Origin: Elusimicrobiota bacterium
GTDB lineage: Bacteria > Elusimicrobiota > Elusimicrobia > UBA1565 > JACRDR01
Direction of reading: 5' to 3'
Assembly (NCBI GenBank): GCA_016207565.1
Contig: JACQPK010000154.1
Coordinates: 1-33,591, forward strand
DNA: 33,591 bases
This document shows, one piece after another, positions 8,508-16,467 of the stretch (position 1 is the first letter of the stretch; every line of letters begins with the position of its first letter). Below the pieces are notes generated by a model. That model worked only from the letters and a program-made list of their open reading frames with translations, had not been told where the DNA came from and searched no databases. The position numbers were made by a program, and so were the translations under genes.

Positions 8508-8516
8508 ATTCTAGCA
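8508..8516 (-). promoter_or_regulatory. Extended -10 promoter for the GT-C/TPR gene
   Basis: TGCTAGAAT on the minus strand (TG at -15/-14 plus TAGAAT) lies 7 bases before the GTG at 8500. No good -35 is seen, as is common for extended -10 promoters. The spacing predicts a leaderless transcript. Confidence 0.55.
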
Positions 8517-8539
8517 GATAGCGCGTGGGCGGTTGTGGC

Positions 8540-8656
8540 GGCCGGAGTGGGGTGTGGTTCTCCGGGCACGCCGGCCGCGTTGGCGGCCGGCTCTGTCCTC
8601 GGGCCGCGGCCGCGCGGCCCTGCGGAGGTCCCGGAGAACCACACCCCGCTCCGGCC
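8540..8656 (-). repeat. Structured repeat, copy A (three stems)
   Basis: The outer stem pairs 8540-8566 with 8630-8656: 27 bp with one G/C-to-A/C type mismatch. Inside are two perfect hairpins: gccggccgc/gcggccggc (8570-8578 with 8583-8591) and gggccgcg/cgcggccc (8601-8608 with 8613-8620). They are joined by tctgtcctc, which on the minus strand is GAGGACAGA. The junction CCTC (minus strand, at 8625-8628) can pair with the GAGG of that joiner. Copy B has the same design with different stem bases. Confidence 0.85.
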
Positions 8657-8787
8657 TCGCGTTTGCCCTTAGATGTCGAACGAAGGAAAGACGTGTCGAA
8701 GACGTCGTCTACGCCCTTTATGAAAGGGGCCGACCACGTTCTCGATGAACGCGCTTCCTTTCGAAGCGACTAAGCTAGGAACGCAGA

Positions 8788-8905
8788 GGCCGGAGCGGGG
8801 GGGTGGTTCGGCGGGGCCTCCGCAGGCTCGCGCGGCCGCGAGCCGAGGACAGAGCCGGCGCCAGCAGCGCCGGCGTACCCGCCGAGCCACCCCCCCGCTC
8901 CGGCC
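8788..8905 (+). repeat. Structured repeat, copy B (three stems)
   Basis: The outer stem pairs 8788-8815 with 8878-8905: 28 bp with one mismatch. The inner hairpins are ggctcgcg/cgcgagcc (8825-8832 with 8837-8844, loop cggc) and gccggcgc/gcgccggc (8854-8861 with 8867-8874, loop cagca). The joiner GAGGACAGA (8845-8853) is identical to that of copy A. Copy B begins 12 bases after the pilB stop, so it may also act as a transcript 3' structure. Confidence 0.85.
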
Positions 8906-8916
8906 GTAGGATATTG

Positions 8917-10680
8917 TTAGTGGTTGGAGGACGTCACGGACAACGCCTCGTGGACGCTGGTCACGCCTTCGAGGACTTTGCGCCAGGCGCTGGCGCGCAT
9001 GTTCCAGGCGCCCGACTTCGCGGCGACCTGGCGCAGCAGCGTGACGTCTCCGCCGTGCTTGTAGATGACTTCCTTGAGCTCGTTGTTGATGAAGAAGATC
9101 TCGTAGATCGCGCGGCGGCCGAGGAAGCCGGTGCGCGCGCACTTGTCGCAGCCGCCCTCCTTGTAGAAGAGGATGCTCTGCGGATTCGGGAAGGGGTTGA
9201 GCATCGACTCCTGCATGCACGCCTCGATCTCTTTCGCGTCGGGCCGGTACGGCCGCTTGCAGGCGGGGCAGAGGGCGCGCACCAGGCGCTGCGCGGCCAC
9301 GCAGAAGAGGCCGGACGAGAGCAGGAAGGGCTCGATTCCGAGGTCGACGAGGCGAGGGATGGCCTCGAGCGCCGAGTTCGTGTGCAGGGTCGAAAGCACG
9401 AGGTGGCCCGTGAGCGCGGCCTTGACGCAGATCTCCGCCGTCTCGGGGTCGCGCACCTCGCCGACCAGGATGATGTCCGGGTCCTGGCGGAGGAAGGAGC
9501 GAAGCGCGCTCGCGAACGTGAGCCCGATGTTGGGGCGAATCTGCACCTGGTTGATGCCGTCGAGCTTGAACTCGACGGGGTCCTCGATGGTCATGATGTT
9601 GACCTCGGGGCTCTTGATCGTGTTGAGGACCGTATACAGCGTGGTCGTCTTACCGGAACCGGTCGGACCGGTGATGAACAGGAGGCCGTGGGGCAGGTTC
9701 GCCGCCTTCAGCAGGTCCTCGCGCTGCCGAGCCTCGAGGCCGAGCTTGTCGATGTTGAGCGTGGCGGAGCCTTTGTCCAGCACGCGCATCACCACCTTCT
9801 CGCCGAAGACGGTGGGGCAGATCGAGACGCGGAGGTCGATGTTGCGGTTCTGGAGCTTCATCGTGATCGCGCCGTCTTGAGGGAGGCGCTTCTCCGCGAT
9901 GTCGAGCTTGGACAAGATCTTGATGCGGCTGACGATCGCCGGGAAGAGATCCTTCGGCGGCGGCATGCGCTCGTAGAGGATGCCGTCGATGCGGAACCGC
10001 AGGGTGACGCGCTCGTCGTAGGCCTCGAGGTGGATGTCCGAGCCGCGCTCGGCGATCGCCTGCTTGAGCATGGCGTTGACGAACGTGATGACCTGGGACC
10101 CCTTCGCCTCGACGAGGACCTTGTCGAGGTCGACCCGCGCGTCGCTGCCTGAGCCGACGGTGTCGACCTGCACACCCTCCTCGTCGCCCCCCTCCTTGTC
10201 CTCCATCGCCTTGTCGATGAGGTTCGTCTGGCCACCGCTGTAGAACTCGTCGATGGCCTTGAGGATCTGCGCCTTCGTCGCGATGAAGGGCGTGATCTCG
10301 TAGCCCGTCATCAGCTTCAGGTTGTCCAAGACCATCATGTTGTCGGGGTCGGCCATCGCGACCGCGAGCAGCTTGTCGTCGAGGAACAGCGGGAGGAGGA
10401 GGTTGTCCCGCGAGTACTTCTCGTTGACGATGCGCTCGAGGTTCTGCGAGCGCTCGACCTTGAGGATCTTGTTCTCGCGCGACGCGTAGGGGACGCCGAT
10501 CTGCTTCGAGATCGCGATGGCGATCGCCTCTTCCGTCGCGAAGCCGAGCTTCACGATCGCCTCGCCGAGCATCATGCCGCCCTGCTTCTGGGCCTTGAGG
10601 GCCTGCTGGAGCTGCTCGGGCGTGATGATGCGGCTCTGCGTGAGGATGTCGCCAATCCTCAGCTTTTGGATCTGGGCCAT
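8917..10680 (-). CDS. pilB: Type IV pilus extension ATPase PilB/GspE
   Basis: This 587-residue protein has an MshEN-type N-terminal domain (about 1-150) and an acidic linker (GGDEEGVQVD). A GspE-family ATPase domain fills the rest. Motifs seen are Walker A GPTGSGKTTT (338-347), an Asp box region, Walker B ILVGEVRDPETAE (404-416), the His box LSTLHTNSA (429-437), and the zinc tetracysteine C471-x2-C474 with C511-x2-C514. It powers pilin polymerisation by rotating PilC. The zinc site and MshEN domain fit PilB or GspE rather than the retraction ATPase PilT. The gene has its own promoter and is followed by the palindrome. The ATG at 10680 has no strong ribosome site. Confidence 0.95.
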   Translation of the reverse strand: MAQIQKLRIGDILTQSRIITPEQLQQALKAQKQGGMMLGEAIVKLGFATEEAIAIAISKQIGVPYASRENKILKVERSQNLERIVNEKYSRDNLLLPLFLDDKLLAVAMADPDNMMVLDNLKLMTGYEITPFIATKAQILKAIDEFYSGGQTNLIDKAMEDKEGGDEEGVQVDTVGSGSDARVDLDKVLVEAKGSQVITFVNAMLKQAIAERGSDIHLEAYDERVTLRFRIDGILYERMPPPKDLFPAIVSRIKILSKLDIAEKRLPQDGAITMKLQNRNIDLRVSICPTVFGEKVVMRVLDKGSATLNIDKLGLEARQREDLLKAANLPHGLLFITGPTGSGKTTTLYTVLNTIKSPEVNIMTIEDPVEFKLDGINQVQIRPNIGLTFASALRSFLRQDPDIILVGEVRDPETAEICVKAALTGHLVLSTLHTNSALEAIPRLVDLGIEPFLLSSGLFCVAAQRLVRALCPACKRPYRPDAKEIEACMQESMLNPFPNPQSILFYKEGGCDKCARTGFLGRRAIYEIFFINNELKEVIYKHGGDVTLLRQVAAKSGAWNMRASAWRKVLEGVTSVHEALSVTSSNH

Positions 10681-10713
10681 GCAATTTAGACCGCTGCCTG
10701 CGGCCTTACTTTG

Positions 10714-10741
10714 AGTATAGCGGCGTTCGCCGGGTTGTCAA
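10714..10741 (-). promoter_or_regulatory. Sigma-70-type promoter of pilB
   Basis: The minus strand carries TTGACA (10741-10736), a 16-bp spacer and TATACT (10719-10714), 33 bases before the pilB ATG. Its -10 forms an inverted repeat (gagtatag/ctatactc, 10713-10720 with 10746-10753) with the -10 of the divergent gene. The two promoters are therefore back to back and overlap. Confidence 0.75.
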
Positions 10742-10746
10742 TATCC

Positions 10747-10752
10747 TATACT
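10747..10752 (+). promoter_or_regulatory. -10 box of the divergent GT-C/TPR gene
   Basis: TATACT ends 5 bases before the GTG at 10758, with no clear -35. The predicted start site falls on or next to the start codon, so the transcript would be leaderless. Confidence 0.5.
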
Positions 10753-10757
10753 CGCGT

Positions 10758-12635
10758 GTGTTTGCCCCCCCCTCGGGCGAAGGCCCGCGGCTCCCTCCCT
10801 ATTACTGGGGCCTCTGGGGCCTGGCCTTGGCCGCCGCGTTCGCTCCGCTCGCCGCCGCTCCCTTCGTCTATGACGACCTCCACTTCCTCATCCGCGCGCC
10901 GGAGCTGACCGGCCCCTGGCCCGGGCTGGGAGCGTTCTTCGGCGCGACCTTCGGAGGCGGAGAGCTCGAGCCGCTGCCGCGGCTCCTGCACTGGGCGATG
11001 TATCGGGTCGCCGGCGAAGAGGCCGCGTGGTACCGCGTGAGCAGCCTGCTCCTGCACGCCGCGGTTTCGGTCCTCCTCTACGCCGTCGGTCGCCCGGCGC
11101 TCGGGCCCCGGGCCGCCTTCTGGGCCGCCGTGCTCTTCTCCCTGTTTCCCGCCCACGTCGAAACGCTGGCGCTCTCGACCTTCAAGAAGCACATCCTCGT
11201 GGCGGCGGCGGGTCTCCTCATGGTGCTCGCGGCCCGGAGGCCCGGCCCCGGGGGGACCGCGGCGGCGTGCGCCTTGTATGGCGCGGGACTCTTGTGCAAG
11301 GAATCGGCGCTGATCCTTCCCGCGCTCCTCTTCCTCGCCGAGACCGCCTCCCCGGCGACGCGCCCCGGACCCCGGCGCCTCGCGCGCTACGCGGCCCTCG
11401 GCGCCGTGGCCGCCGCCTACGTCGCCTGGAGGCTCCTGGTCGCGCCCCGCGTCGTCGCGCCGCCGGCCGGAGGCACGCTCGCGAGCCACGCGCTCACGTC
11501 GGCGAAGCTGTGGCTGTGGTATCTCCCGCGCTTCGGGTGGCCTTTCGACTCCTGCCTGGAGCACTCGGTCCGGCCCGCGGGCTCGGGCCCCGGCGCCTGG
11601 CTCTGGCCGGCGCTCGCCGCGGCCGCCGTCCTGGGCGGCCGCCTCCTCTGGCGGAGGGACCTCCCCGCCGGGGCGTTCGCCGCCTGGGCGGGGCTCGGGC
11701 TGCTCCCCTTCATCAACCTCCTGCCCTTCCTGAACTTCAGCCTCGTCGCCGACCGCTACCTCTACCTCGCCTCCGCCGGGTTCTGGCTCGGCGCGCTGCG
11801 CGTAGCCCGCGGAGCCGTCGACCGCGGCTCGCGAGCCTCCGTCGCCGCGCTCCTGCTCGTCGCCTTGACGTACGCCGGCTGCGTGCTACGCCATGCGACG
11901 GTGTTCGGGGATCCGATGGCCTTGCGGCAGAGGACCGCCGCGTGCGCTCCCGAGAACCCGCGGGCCCGGGGCGCCCTCGGCGCGGGCTGGCTGGAGCTCG
12001 GGCGCCTCGACGCCGCGCGCGAGGAGCTCGAGGCGGCGCACCGCCTGGCGCCCGACTACGATGAGGCCACCATCGGGCTGGCCACGGTCTACGCGAAGAG
12101 CGGCCGCGTGCCCGAGGCGATCGGGCTCCTCGAGCGGCTGCGCGTCGAGCACCCCCGCGCGCTCGGCAACCTCGCCGTCATGTACCAGGCGGTCGGAAAG
12201 ACCCAAGCCGCCCGCCGGGCCGCCCAGCGCGCGGTCGAGCTGGCTCCCTGGGACCGGAGGCTGCGCCTGGTGCTCGGAGGGACGCTCTCGGGGCTGGGCC
12301 GCGTCGACGAGGCGGCCGCGCACCTCAGGGCCGCCGCCGAGGACCCCGAGCTCGCCGCGCGCGCCCTGACCACTCTCGGCGACGGCGCCGCAGGCCGTGG
12401 CCGGCTCGACGAGGCGGCGGCGCTGTACGAGGAGGCCTTGGCGCGGGAGCCGCTCGCCTTCGCCGCGGTGAAGGGCCTCGCGGCGGCGCGCCGGCGCCAA
12501 GGCCGGCCGGAGCTCGCCGCGCGCGCGCTCGACGACTTCGCCGCGCGCCTAGACAAGGCCGCCGCGGAGGCGCCCTGGGCCGCGCCCGCCCTCACGGGTC
12601 TACGCGAGGCGCTCCGGCGCGAACGAAAGCTCTAG
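10758..12635 (+). CDS. TMTC-like GT-C membrane protein with TPR tail
   Basis: This 625-residue protein has about ten membrane helices up to residue 375 and then TPR repeats to the end. The first loop has FVYDDLHFLIRAPEL. Later come LLCKESALILP and ADRYLYLASAG. These match the layout of TMTC-type (transmembrane plus TPR) proteins, whose eukaryotic members are linked to O-mannosylation using lipid-linked mannose. The Asp pair in the first loop is the expected catalytic/metal-binding position of GT-C enzymes. It is transcribed away from pilB. Its stop codon TAG shares CTAG with the stop of the convergent gene, so the two ends overlap by three bases. Donor and acceptor are unknown. Confidence 0.78.
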   Translation: MFAPPSGEGPRLPPYYWGLWGLALAAAFAPLAAAPFVYDDLHFLIRAPELTGPWPGLGAFFGATFGGGELEPLPRLLHWAMYRVAGEEAAWYRVSSLLLHAAVSVLLYAVGRPALGPRAAFWAAVLFSLFPAHVETLALSTFKKHILVAAAGLLMVLAARRPGPGGTAAACALYGAGLLCKESALILPALLFLAETASPATRPGPRRLARYAALGAVAAAYVAWRLLVAPRVVAPPAGGTLASHALTSAKLWLWYLPRFGWPFDSCLEHSVRPAGSGPGAWLWPALAAAAVLGGRLLWRRDLPAGAFAAWAGLGLLPFINLLPFLNFSLVADRYLYLASAGFWLGALRVARGAVDRGSRASVAALLLVALTYAGCVLRHATVFGDPMALRQRTAACAPENPRARGALGAGWLELGRLDAAREELEAAHRLAPDYDEATIGLATVYAKSGRVPEAIGLLERLRVEHPRALGNLAVMYQAVGKTQAARRAAQRAVELAPWDRRLRLVLGGTLSGLGRVDEAAAHLRAAAEDPELAARALTTLGDGAAGRGRLDEAAALYEEALAREPLAFAAVKGLAAARRRQGRPELAARALDDFAARLDKAAAEAPWAAPALTGLREALRRERKL

Positions 12636-13828
12636 AACGCCGAGAAGAACGTGACGTTGCGGTAGTGCGCGTCGAACAGCACCCGCAGCCCGAGGGCGAT
12701 CTCGACGGCGGCCCCGGCCGCGGTCAGCGCCCGCGGCAGCGCCCGTCCGCCCGGCCCCCAGGCCGCGGAGACGGCCGCGGCGGCAAGCAGCGCCGCCGCC
12801 GGGACGGCGAGGATCACGTACCGGAGCAGCGTCAGGAAGCCGAAGGCGCCGAGCGCGACATGGAGCAAGACGACCGCGCCGATCCAGCCCCAGAGCGCGG
12901 CGGCGGCGCGCCGGAAGGCCGCACCGGGGCGAAGGAAAGGCCACGCGAGCGCGGAGAAGACGAGCGAGGGCATCGCGCGGGGCAGGAGGGTCAGGTAGTC
13001 CCAGGCTCGCCGCTCCTGGACGGAGCGAAGGTACTCGTTGGCTCCGGCGGAATGGAGCAGCGGCAAGGCGGGGCCTTCGCCGCCGGACCAGGCATGCCAG
13101 AGGAGCCAGGGGGCGTGGAGCGCGGCGGCCGTCCCGGCGAAGGCGAGCGCTTGGCGCGCGAGCCCCCGCCTGCCCGCCGGACCCGCCGTCGCCGCCGCCA
13201 CGGCGATCGCGCCCGGGGCCGCGAGGAGCGCCAGGGTCCTGACCCACGCCGCCGCTCCGAGCAGCGCGCCGGCGGCGAGCGCCGGCCCGAGGCGTCCGGA
13301 TCGCGTCCCTCGCACGAAGACGCCCGCGGCGAGCGTCGCGAGACCCGCCATCGGCCCGTCCAGCCAGAACCAGCAGCCCGTGAAGGCGGCGAGAGGCGTG
13401 ACGGCGGCGAGCACCCCGGCGAGGGCGAAGGCGGACGGACTCAGGTCCAGCTCCCGGGCCAGGAGGAGGACGCCCGCGAAGAACAGGGCGAAGCCGAGGA
13501 GCTGCGCGGCGGCGCGGCCCGCGTCGCCCAACGCGGATTCGAGCGCCCAGAACAACACGATGCCGCCGGGCGGATGATGGAAGACCGGCCGGTCGTAGAC
13601 GTCGCGCGGGAGCCAAGGGCGCTCGAGGATCGGATGTCCGCGGAGCGTGTAGCCCTTCCCCGCCCGCAGCTGGTCGACGAGGGCGGCGTAGACCCGCTCG
13701 TCGCCCTCCACCGGCCGGCGCGCCAAGATCGGCGCGCGCGCGAGCAGGCCGAGCAGGAACGCCGCGCCGACGGCGGCCCACGCGGCCCGCCAGGCCGGCG
13801 TACTCATAGCCCCAGCGAGCGCCGCCAC
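12632..13828 (-). CDS. GT-C glycosyltransferase, ArnT/PMT-like
   Basis: This 398-residue polytopic protein has the motif RRPVEGDERVYAALVDQLRA in the first periplasmic loop (about residues 37-56). GDExxY is typical of ArnT/PMT-like (GT39/GT83) enzymes that move a sugar from a polyprenyl phosphate to an outside acceptor. A second loop has RPVFHHPPGGIVLFWALES, also typical of the family. At 398 residues it is shorter than ArnT (about 550) and has no large C-terminal periplasmic domain. The start is uncertain: GTG at 13828, with GGAG 8 bases before it, or ATG at 13807. The gene starts 22 bases after the O-antigen-ligase-like gene and is probably cotranscribed with it. Confidence 0.75.
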   Translation of the reverse strand: MAALAGAMSTPAWRAAWAAVGAAFLLGLLARAPILARRPVEGDERVYAALVDQLRAGKGYTLRGHPILERPWLPRDVYDRPVFHHPPGGIVLFWALESALGDAGRAAAQLLGFALFFAGVLLLARELDLSPSAFALAGVLAAVTPLAAFTGCWFWLDGPMAGLATLAAGVFVRGTRSGRLGPALAAGALLGAAAWVRTLALLAAPGAIAVAAATAGPAGRRGLARQALAFAGTAAALHAPWLLWHAWSGGEGPALPLLHSAGANEYLRSVQERRAWDYLTLLPRAMPSLVFSALAWPFLRPGAAFRRAAAALWGWIGAVVLLHVALGAFGFLTLLRYVILAVPAAALLAAAAVSAAWGPGGRALPRALTAAGAAVEIALGLRVLFDAHYRNVTFFSAF

Positions 13829-13850
13829 GCCGGGGCTCCGCCCCGCCAGG

Positions 13851-16442
13851 TCACCGCGCCGACAGCGCCTCCAGCATCCGCTGCGCTTGGGCGTTGCCCG
13901 GCTCCGCCGCGAGCGCCCGGCGGAACGCGGCGATCGCCTGGTCCCGCCGGCCGAGCTTCGCGTAGACCTGCCCGAGGTTCAGCTGCAGCCCGGCGTTGCG
14001 GGGGTCCGAGGCGGCGATCGGCTCCAGGAGCTCGAGCGACTTCGCCGCGTCGCCGAACATCAGCTCGAGGTTGCCCCGGTAGTACTTCACCTTGTTCGAG
14101 CGCGGGAAGGACTCGGCCACCCTCCGCGCCAAAGCCAGCGTCTGCGCGTCGAGCTCCTTGGCGCCGATCTTCCGCTCGAGCTCGCGATAGCGCTCCAGCT
14201 CGTCGAGGATCTTCGGCTTCGGGATCAGGCCGGCGCGGACCACGGCCAGCAGGTTCTGCTCCGCCTGAGGCAGCTCCGGCGTGCGGCGGAGGGCCTCGGT
14301 CCATTCCTTCAGAGCGCGGGCGCGGTCTCCCCGCCGGTTATAGAGCGTGCCGAGGTTGTTCCGGAAGCCCGGGTCGTCCGGGAAGACGTGGACCGCCCGC
14401 TCGAGCACCGCGATCGCCTCCTCCCGGTTCTTCTCCGGATCGGAGAGGAGCGTGCCGCTGAGCGCCGCCACGACCTCGTAGGAGGTCGAGTTGAGCCAGA
14501 ACGCGGTCCGGAAGTAGTCGAGCCCCTCGGCCAGCCGGCCGAGCCGCTGCGAGAGCACCGTGCCTTTGTTGAAATAGATCTCGTCATAGCCCGCGTTCGA
14601 CTTGAGCGCCTCGTCGTAGGCCCAGGAGGCCTTGGTGTAGTTCTCGCTGCGGGCGTACGCGTTGCCGAGCTCGTAGTTCGCGTTCACCTCCCGCGCGTGC
14701 CAGCGGTGGGCCGTCTCCAGGTGCTCGACGGCGGACGCGAGGCGGCCGGCGCGCATCAGCTTGAAGCCCGAGAAGTAGCGGACCTCGCGGTTCCACTGGT
14801 TCCACCAGTGCCGCGCGCCCCACGCCGCGAGCCCGACGAAGACGACGGCGAGCGCCTTTCCGGCCCACGCGGGAAGCCGCCGCTCGCGCCAGCGTCCCTC
14901 GGGCGGGACCGCCGTGCCCATGGCCGTCCCGGCCTGCCACCAGAGCAAGAACGCCGGCACCGCGAAATGCATCGAGACGTTGAGCAGGTTGTCGGCCAGC
15001 ATCCCCGCCGCCCCCGCCGCGGCGGCCCAGCCCCACAAAGGGCCGGACGCGTCGCCGGGGCGGCGCCACCAGCGCCAGGCGCACGCGAAGAAGGTCGCCC
15101 ACAGCCAGAGCGTCACGCCGACCCCCGCGATGCCCGTCTGGGCGAAGACCTCGAGAATCTCGTTGTGCGTGTTGTTGGCGTGCGTGCGCACGCCCCAGTA
15201 GAAGTCGAAGTTGGAGAGGATGTGGCCCTGGAAGAACGGGTAGAAGAGCTCGAAGAGGCCCCAGCCCTTGCCGAAGAGGAAACTCTCCGAGCCCATCAGC
15301 CACGCGCACTGCCAGATCAACAGGCGCTGGTAGAAGGGGCTGTACGTCGCGCCGCTCGACGTGGCCTCGCCGATGAGGCCGAGCTCGCCGATGCGGCCGA
15401 ACACCGACGGCGTGTAGCCCGCCACCGAGCTCTGCGGCCAGAACACGATCATCACGACGGAGGCCGTGGCGAGCAGGCCGTGGAGCTCGACGCCCTCCTT
15501 GAGCCGGCCGCGCAGCCCGGGCGCCAGCGCGAAGAAGCCGGCGGCCGCCAAGGCGCCGATCCACGACGAGCGCGTCAGGCTGCAGAGCAGGCAGCCCTCG
15601 ATCGCGAGGATCACCGCGCCGTAAACCGCCCGCATGAGGTTCGACTTCGCCTCGACGTAGTAGGCCAGCGCGATCGGCAAGAGCAGCACCATGTACGACG
15701 ACATGAAGTTCGGGTTCCCATACGTCGAGACGGAGCGGCCGCCGTAGGGGTTGAGGACCTTCGGCCAGATGAGCTCGACGTTCATGTACTGGAAGATGCC
15801 GTACACGGCGGACATGAACCCGACGGCCAGCCCCAGGTGCCAGAAGTCGTGGAGCCGGCCTCTCCTCGTGAGCCCCCAGGCGAGCACCAGGCCGATCGTC
15901 CAGAGGAACGCTCCGTAGCCGTCCCAGAGCTTGGTCCACACATCCAAGGACGGCGAGGACGGGGTCCGCAGGTCCCGGAACAGCGCCCAGGCGGCGGCCC
16001 AGGCGACGGTGAACACGACCCACCGGAACACCTTCACGTCCGGCTCGGACTCCGAGCCCGGGGTCGGGGCCTCCGAGTCGCGCGCCACGAGGCAGCCGAG
16101 GTAGAAGGGCAGCACCGTGTTGACCCAGGTGAAGAGGTGGACGCGCAGGCCTTCCGCCTTGATCGACTCGCGGAAGAACGGGCCGTGGCCGAAATAGCCG
16201 ATCGCCCACGTCAGCGCGCAGACGACGAGCCAGGCGGCGATCGGGGCGTCCACGGCGGTGCGCGGAAACCGGAGCACGGGGCCCTCGGAGACGCCCCAGG
16301 CTCGGACCGCGAGCCAGCCCGCCGCGGCCGCCATGAGCGCCACGTTCAGCAGCGCGATCTGCGTGTAGTAGGGGTTGCGGGTTAGATCGGTGAAGAAAAG
16401 GAGCGGACAGACGAAATGCGCGACGACGAGGAGGAACGTCAC
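13851..16442 (-). CDS. O-antigen ligase/polymerase-like protein with TPR domain
   Basis: This 863-residue protein has about a dozen membrane helices up to residue 535 and a long TPR array to the end. The Wzy/WaaL-type region includes STYGNPNFMSSYMVLLLPIA (239-258), LTRSSWIGALAA (289-300), QRLLIW (372-377), and the large periplasmic loop ending THNEILEVFAQTGIAG (425-440). The His in that last motif is the one conserved in WaaL, Wzy and pilin O-oligosaccharyltransferases. Such enzymes move a glycan from undecaprenyl diphosphate to lipid A, another glycan or a protein. A TPR tail suggests protein contact. The start is GTG at 16442, preceded by an extended -10 and a weak GGAAAA. Neighbours are all GT-C proteins. 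Confidence 0.85.
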   Translation of the reverse strand: MTFLLVVAHFVCPLLFFTDLTRNPYYTQIALLNVALMAAAAGWLAVRAWGVSEGPVLRFPRTAVDAPIAAWLVVCALTWAIGYFGHGPFFRESIKAEGLRVHLFTWVNTVLPFYLGCLVARDSEAPTPGSESEPDVKVFRWVVFTVAWAAAWALFRDLRTPSSPSLDVWTKLWDGYGAFLWTIGLVLAWGLTRRGRLHDFWHLGLAVGFMSAVYGIFQYMNVELIWPKVLNPYGGRSVSTYGNPNFMSSYMVLLLPIALAYYVEAKSNLMRAVYGAVILAIEGCLLCSLTRSSWIGALAAAGFFALAPGLRGRLKEGVELHGLLATASVVMIVFWPQSSVAGYTPSVFGRIGELGLIGEATSSGATYSPFYQRLLIWQCAWLMGSESFLFGKGWGLFELFYPFFQGHILSNFDFYWGVRTHANNTHNEILEVFAQTGIAGVGVTLWLWATFFACAWRWWRRPGDASGPLWGWAAAAGAAGMLADNLLNVSMHFAVPAFLLWWQAGTAMGTAVPPEGRWRERRLPAWAGKALAVVFVGLAAWGARHWWNQWNREVRYFSGFKLMRAGRLASAVEHLETAHRWHAREVNANYELGNAYARSENYTKASWAYDEALKSNAGYDEIYFNKGTVLSQRLGRLAEGLDYFRTAFWLNSTSYEVVAALSGTLLSDPEKNREEAIAVLERAVHVFPDDPGFRNNLGTLYNRRGDRARALKEWTEALRRTPELPQAEQNLLAVVRAGLIPKPKILDELERYRELERKIGAKELDAQTLALARRVAESFPRSNKVKYYRGNLELMFGDAAKSLELLEPIAASDPRNAGLQLNLGQVYAKLGRRDQAIAAFRRALAAEPGNAQAQRMLEALSAR

Positions 16443-16454
16443 TTTTCCGCGCGA

Positions 16455-16463
16455 ATCATAACA
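16455..16463 (-). promoter_or_regulatory. Extended -10 promoter for the O-antigen-ligase-like gene
   Basis: TGTTATGAT on the minus strand lies in the 25-bp gap between two genes, 12 bases before the GTG at 16442. It suggests an extra internal start with a leader of only about 5 bases. Confidence 0.45.
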
Positions 16464-16467
16464 AAAA

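Larger units (their letters stand above)
8540..8905. repeat. 366-bp imperfect palindrome (whole element)
   Basis: The gap of 416 bp between pilB and the GT-C gene holds no convincing gene but is almost filled by this palindrome. The outer 117 bases of each side are close inverted copies (listed separately). The inner 131 bases (8657-8787) are also inverted copies, more diverged. They centre on CCCTTT/AAAGGG around position 8721, and TCGAAGACGT on the left reads against TCGAGAACGT on the other strand of the right. The element could be two head-to-head copies of a repeat of about 180 bp, or a single mobile palindrome. No transposase is present in the window. Confidence 0.85.

Noticed and set aside
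8501-8644. N-terminal extension of the GT-C/TPR gene to a GTG at 8644
   Set aside because: The extra 48 codons are translated from the structured repeat (copy A) and are Pro/Gly/Arg-rich. The GTG at 8500 with an extended -10 in front and a membrane helix just after it is more likely.
8540-8905. Integron attC site or CRISPR array
   Set aside because: No RYYYAAC/GTTRRRY core sites, no integrase, no direct repeats with spacers. The copies are inverted three-stem elements.
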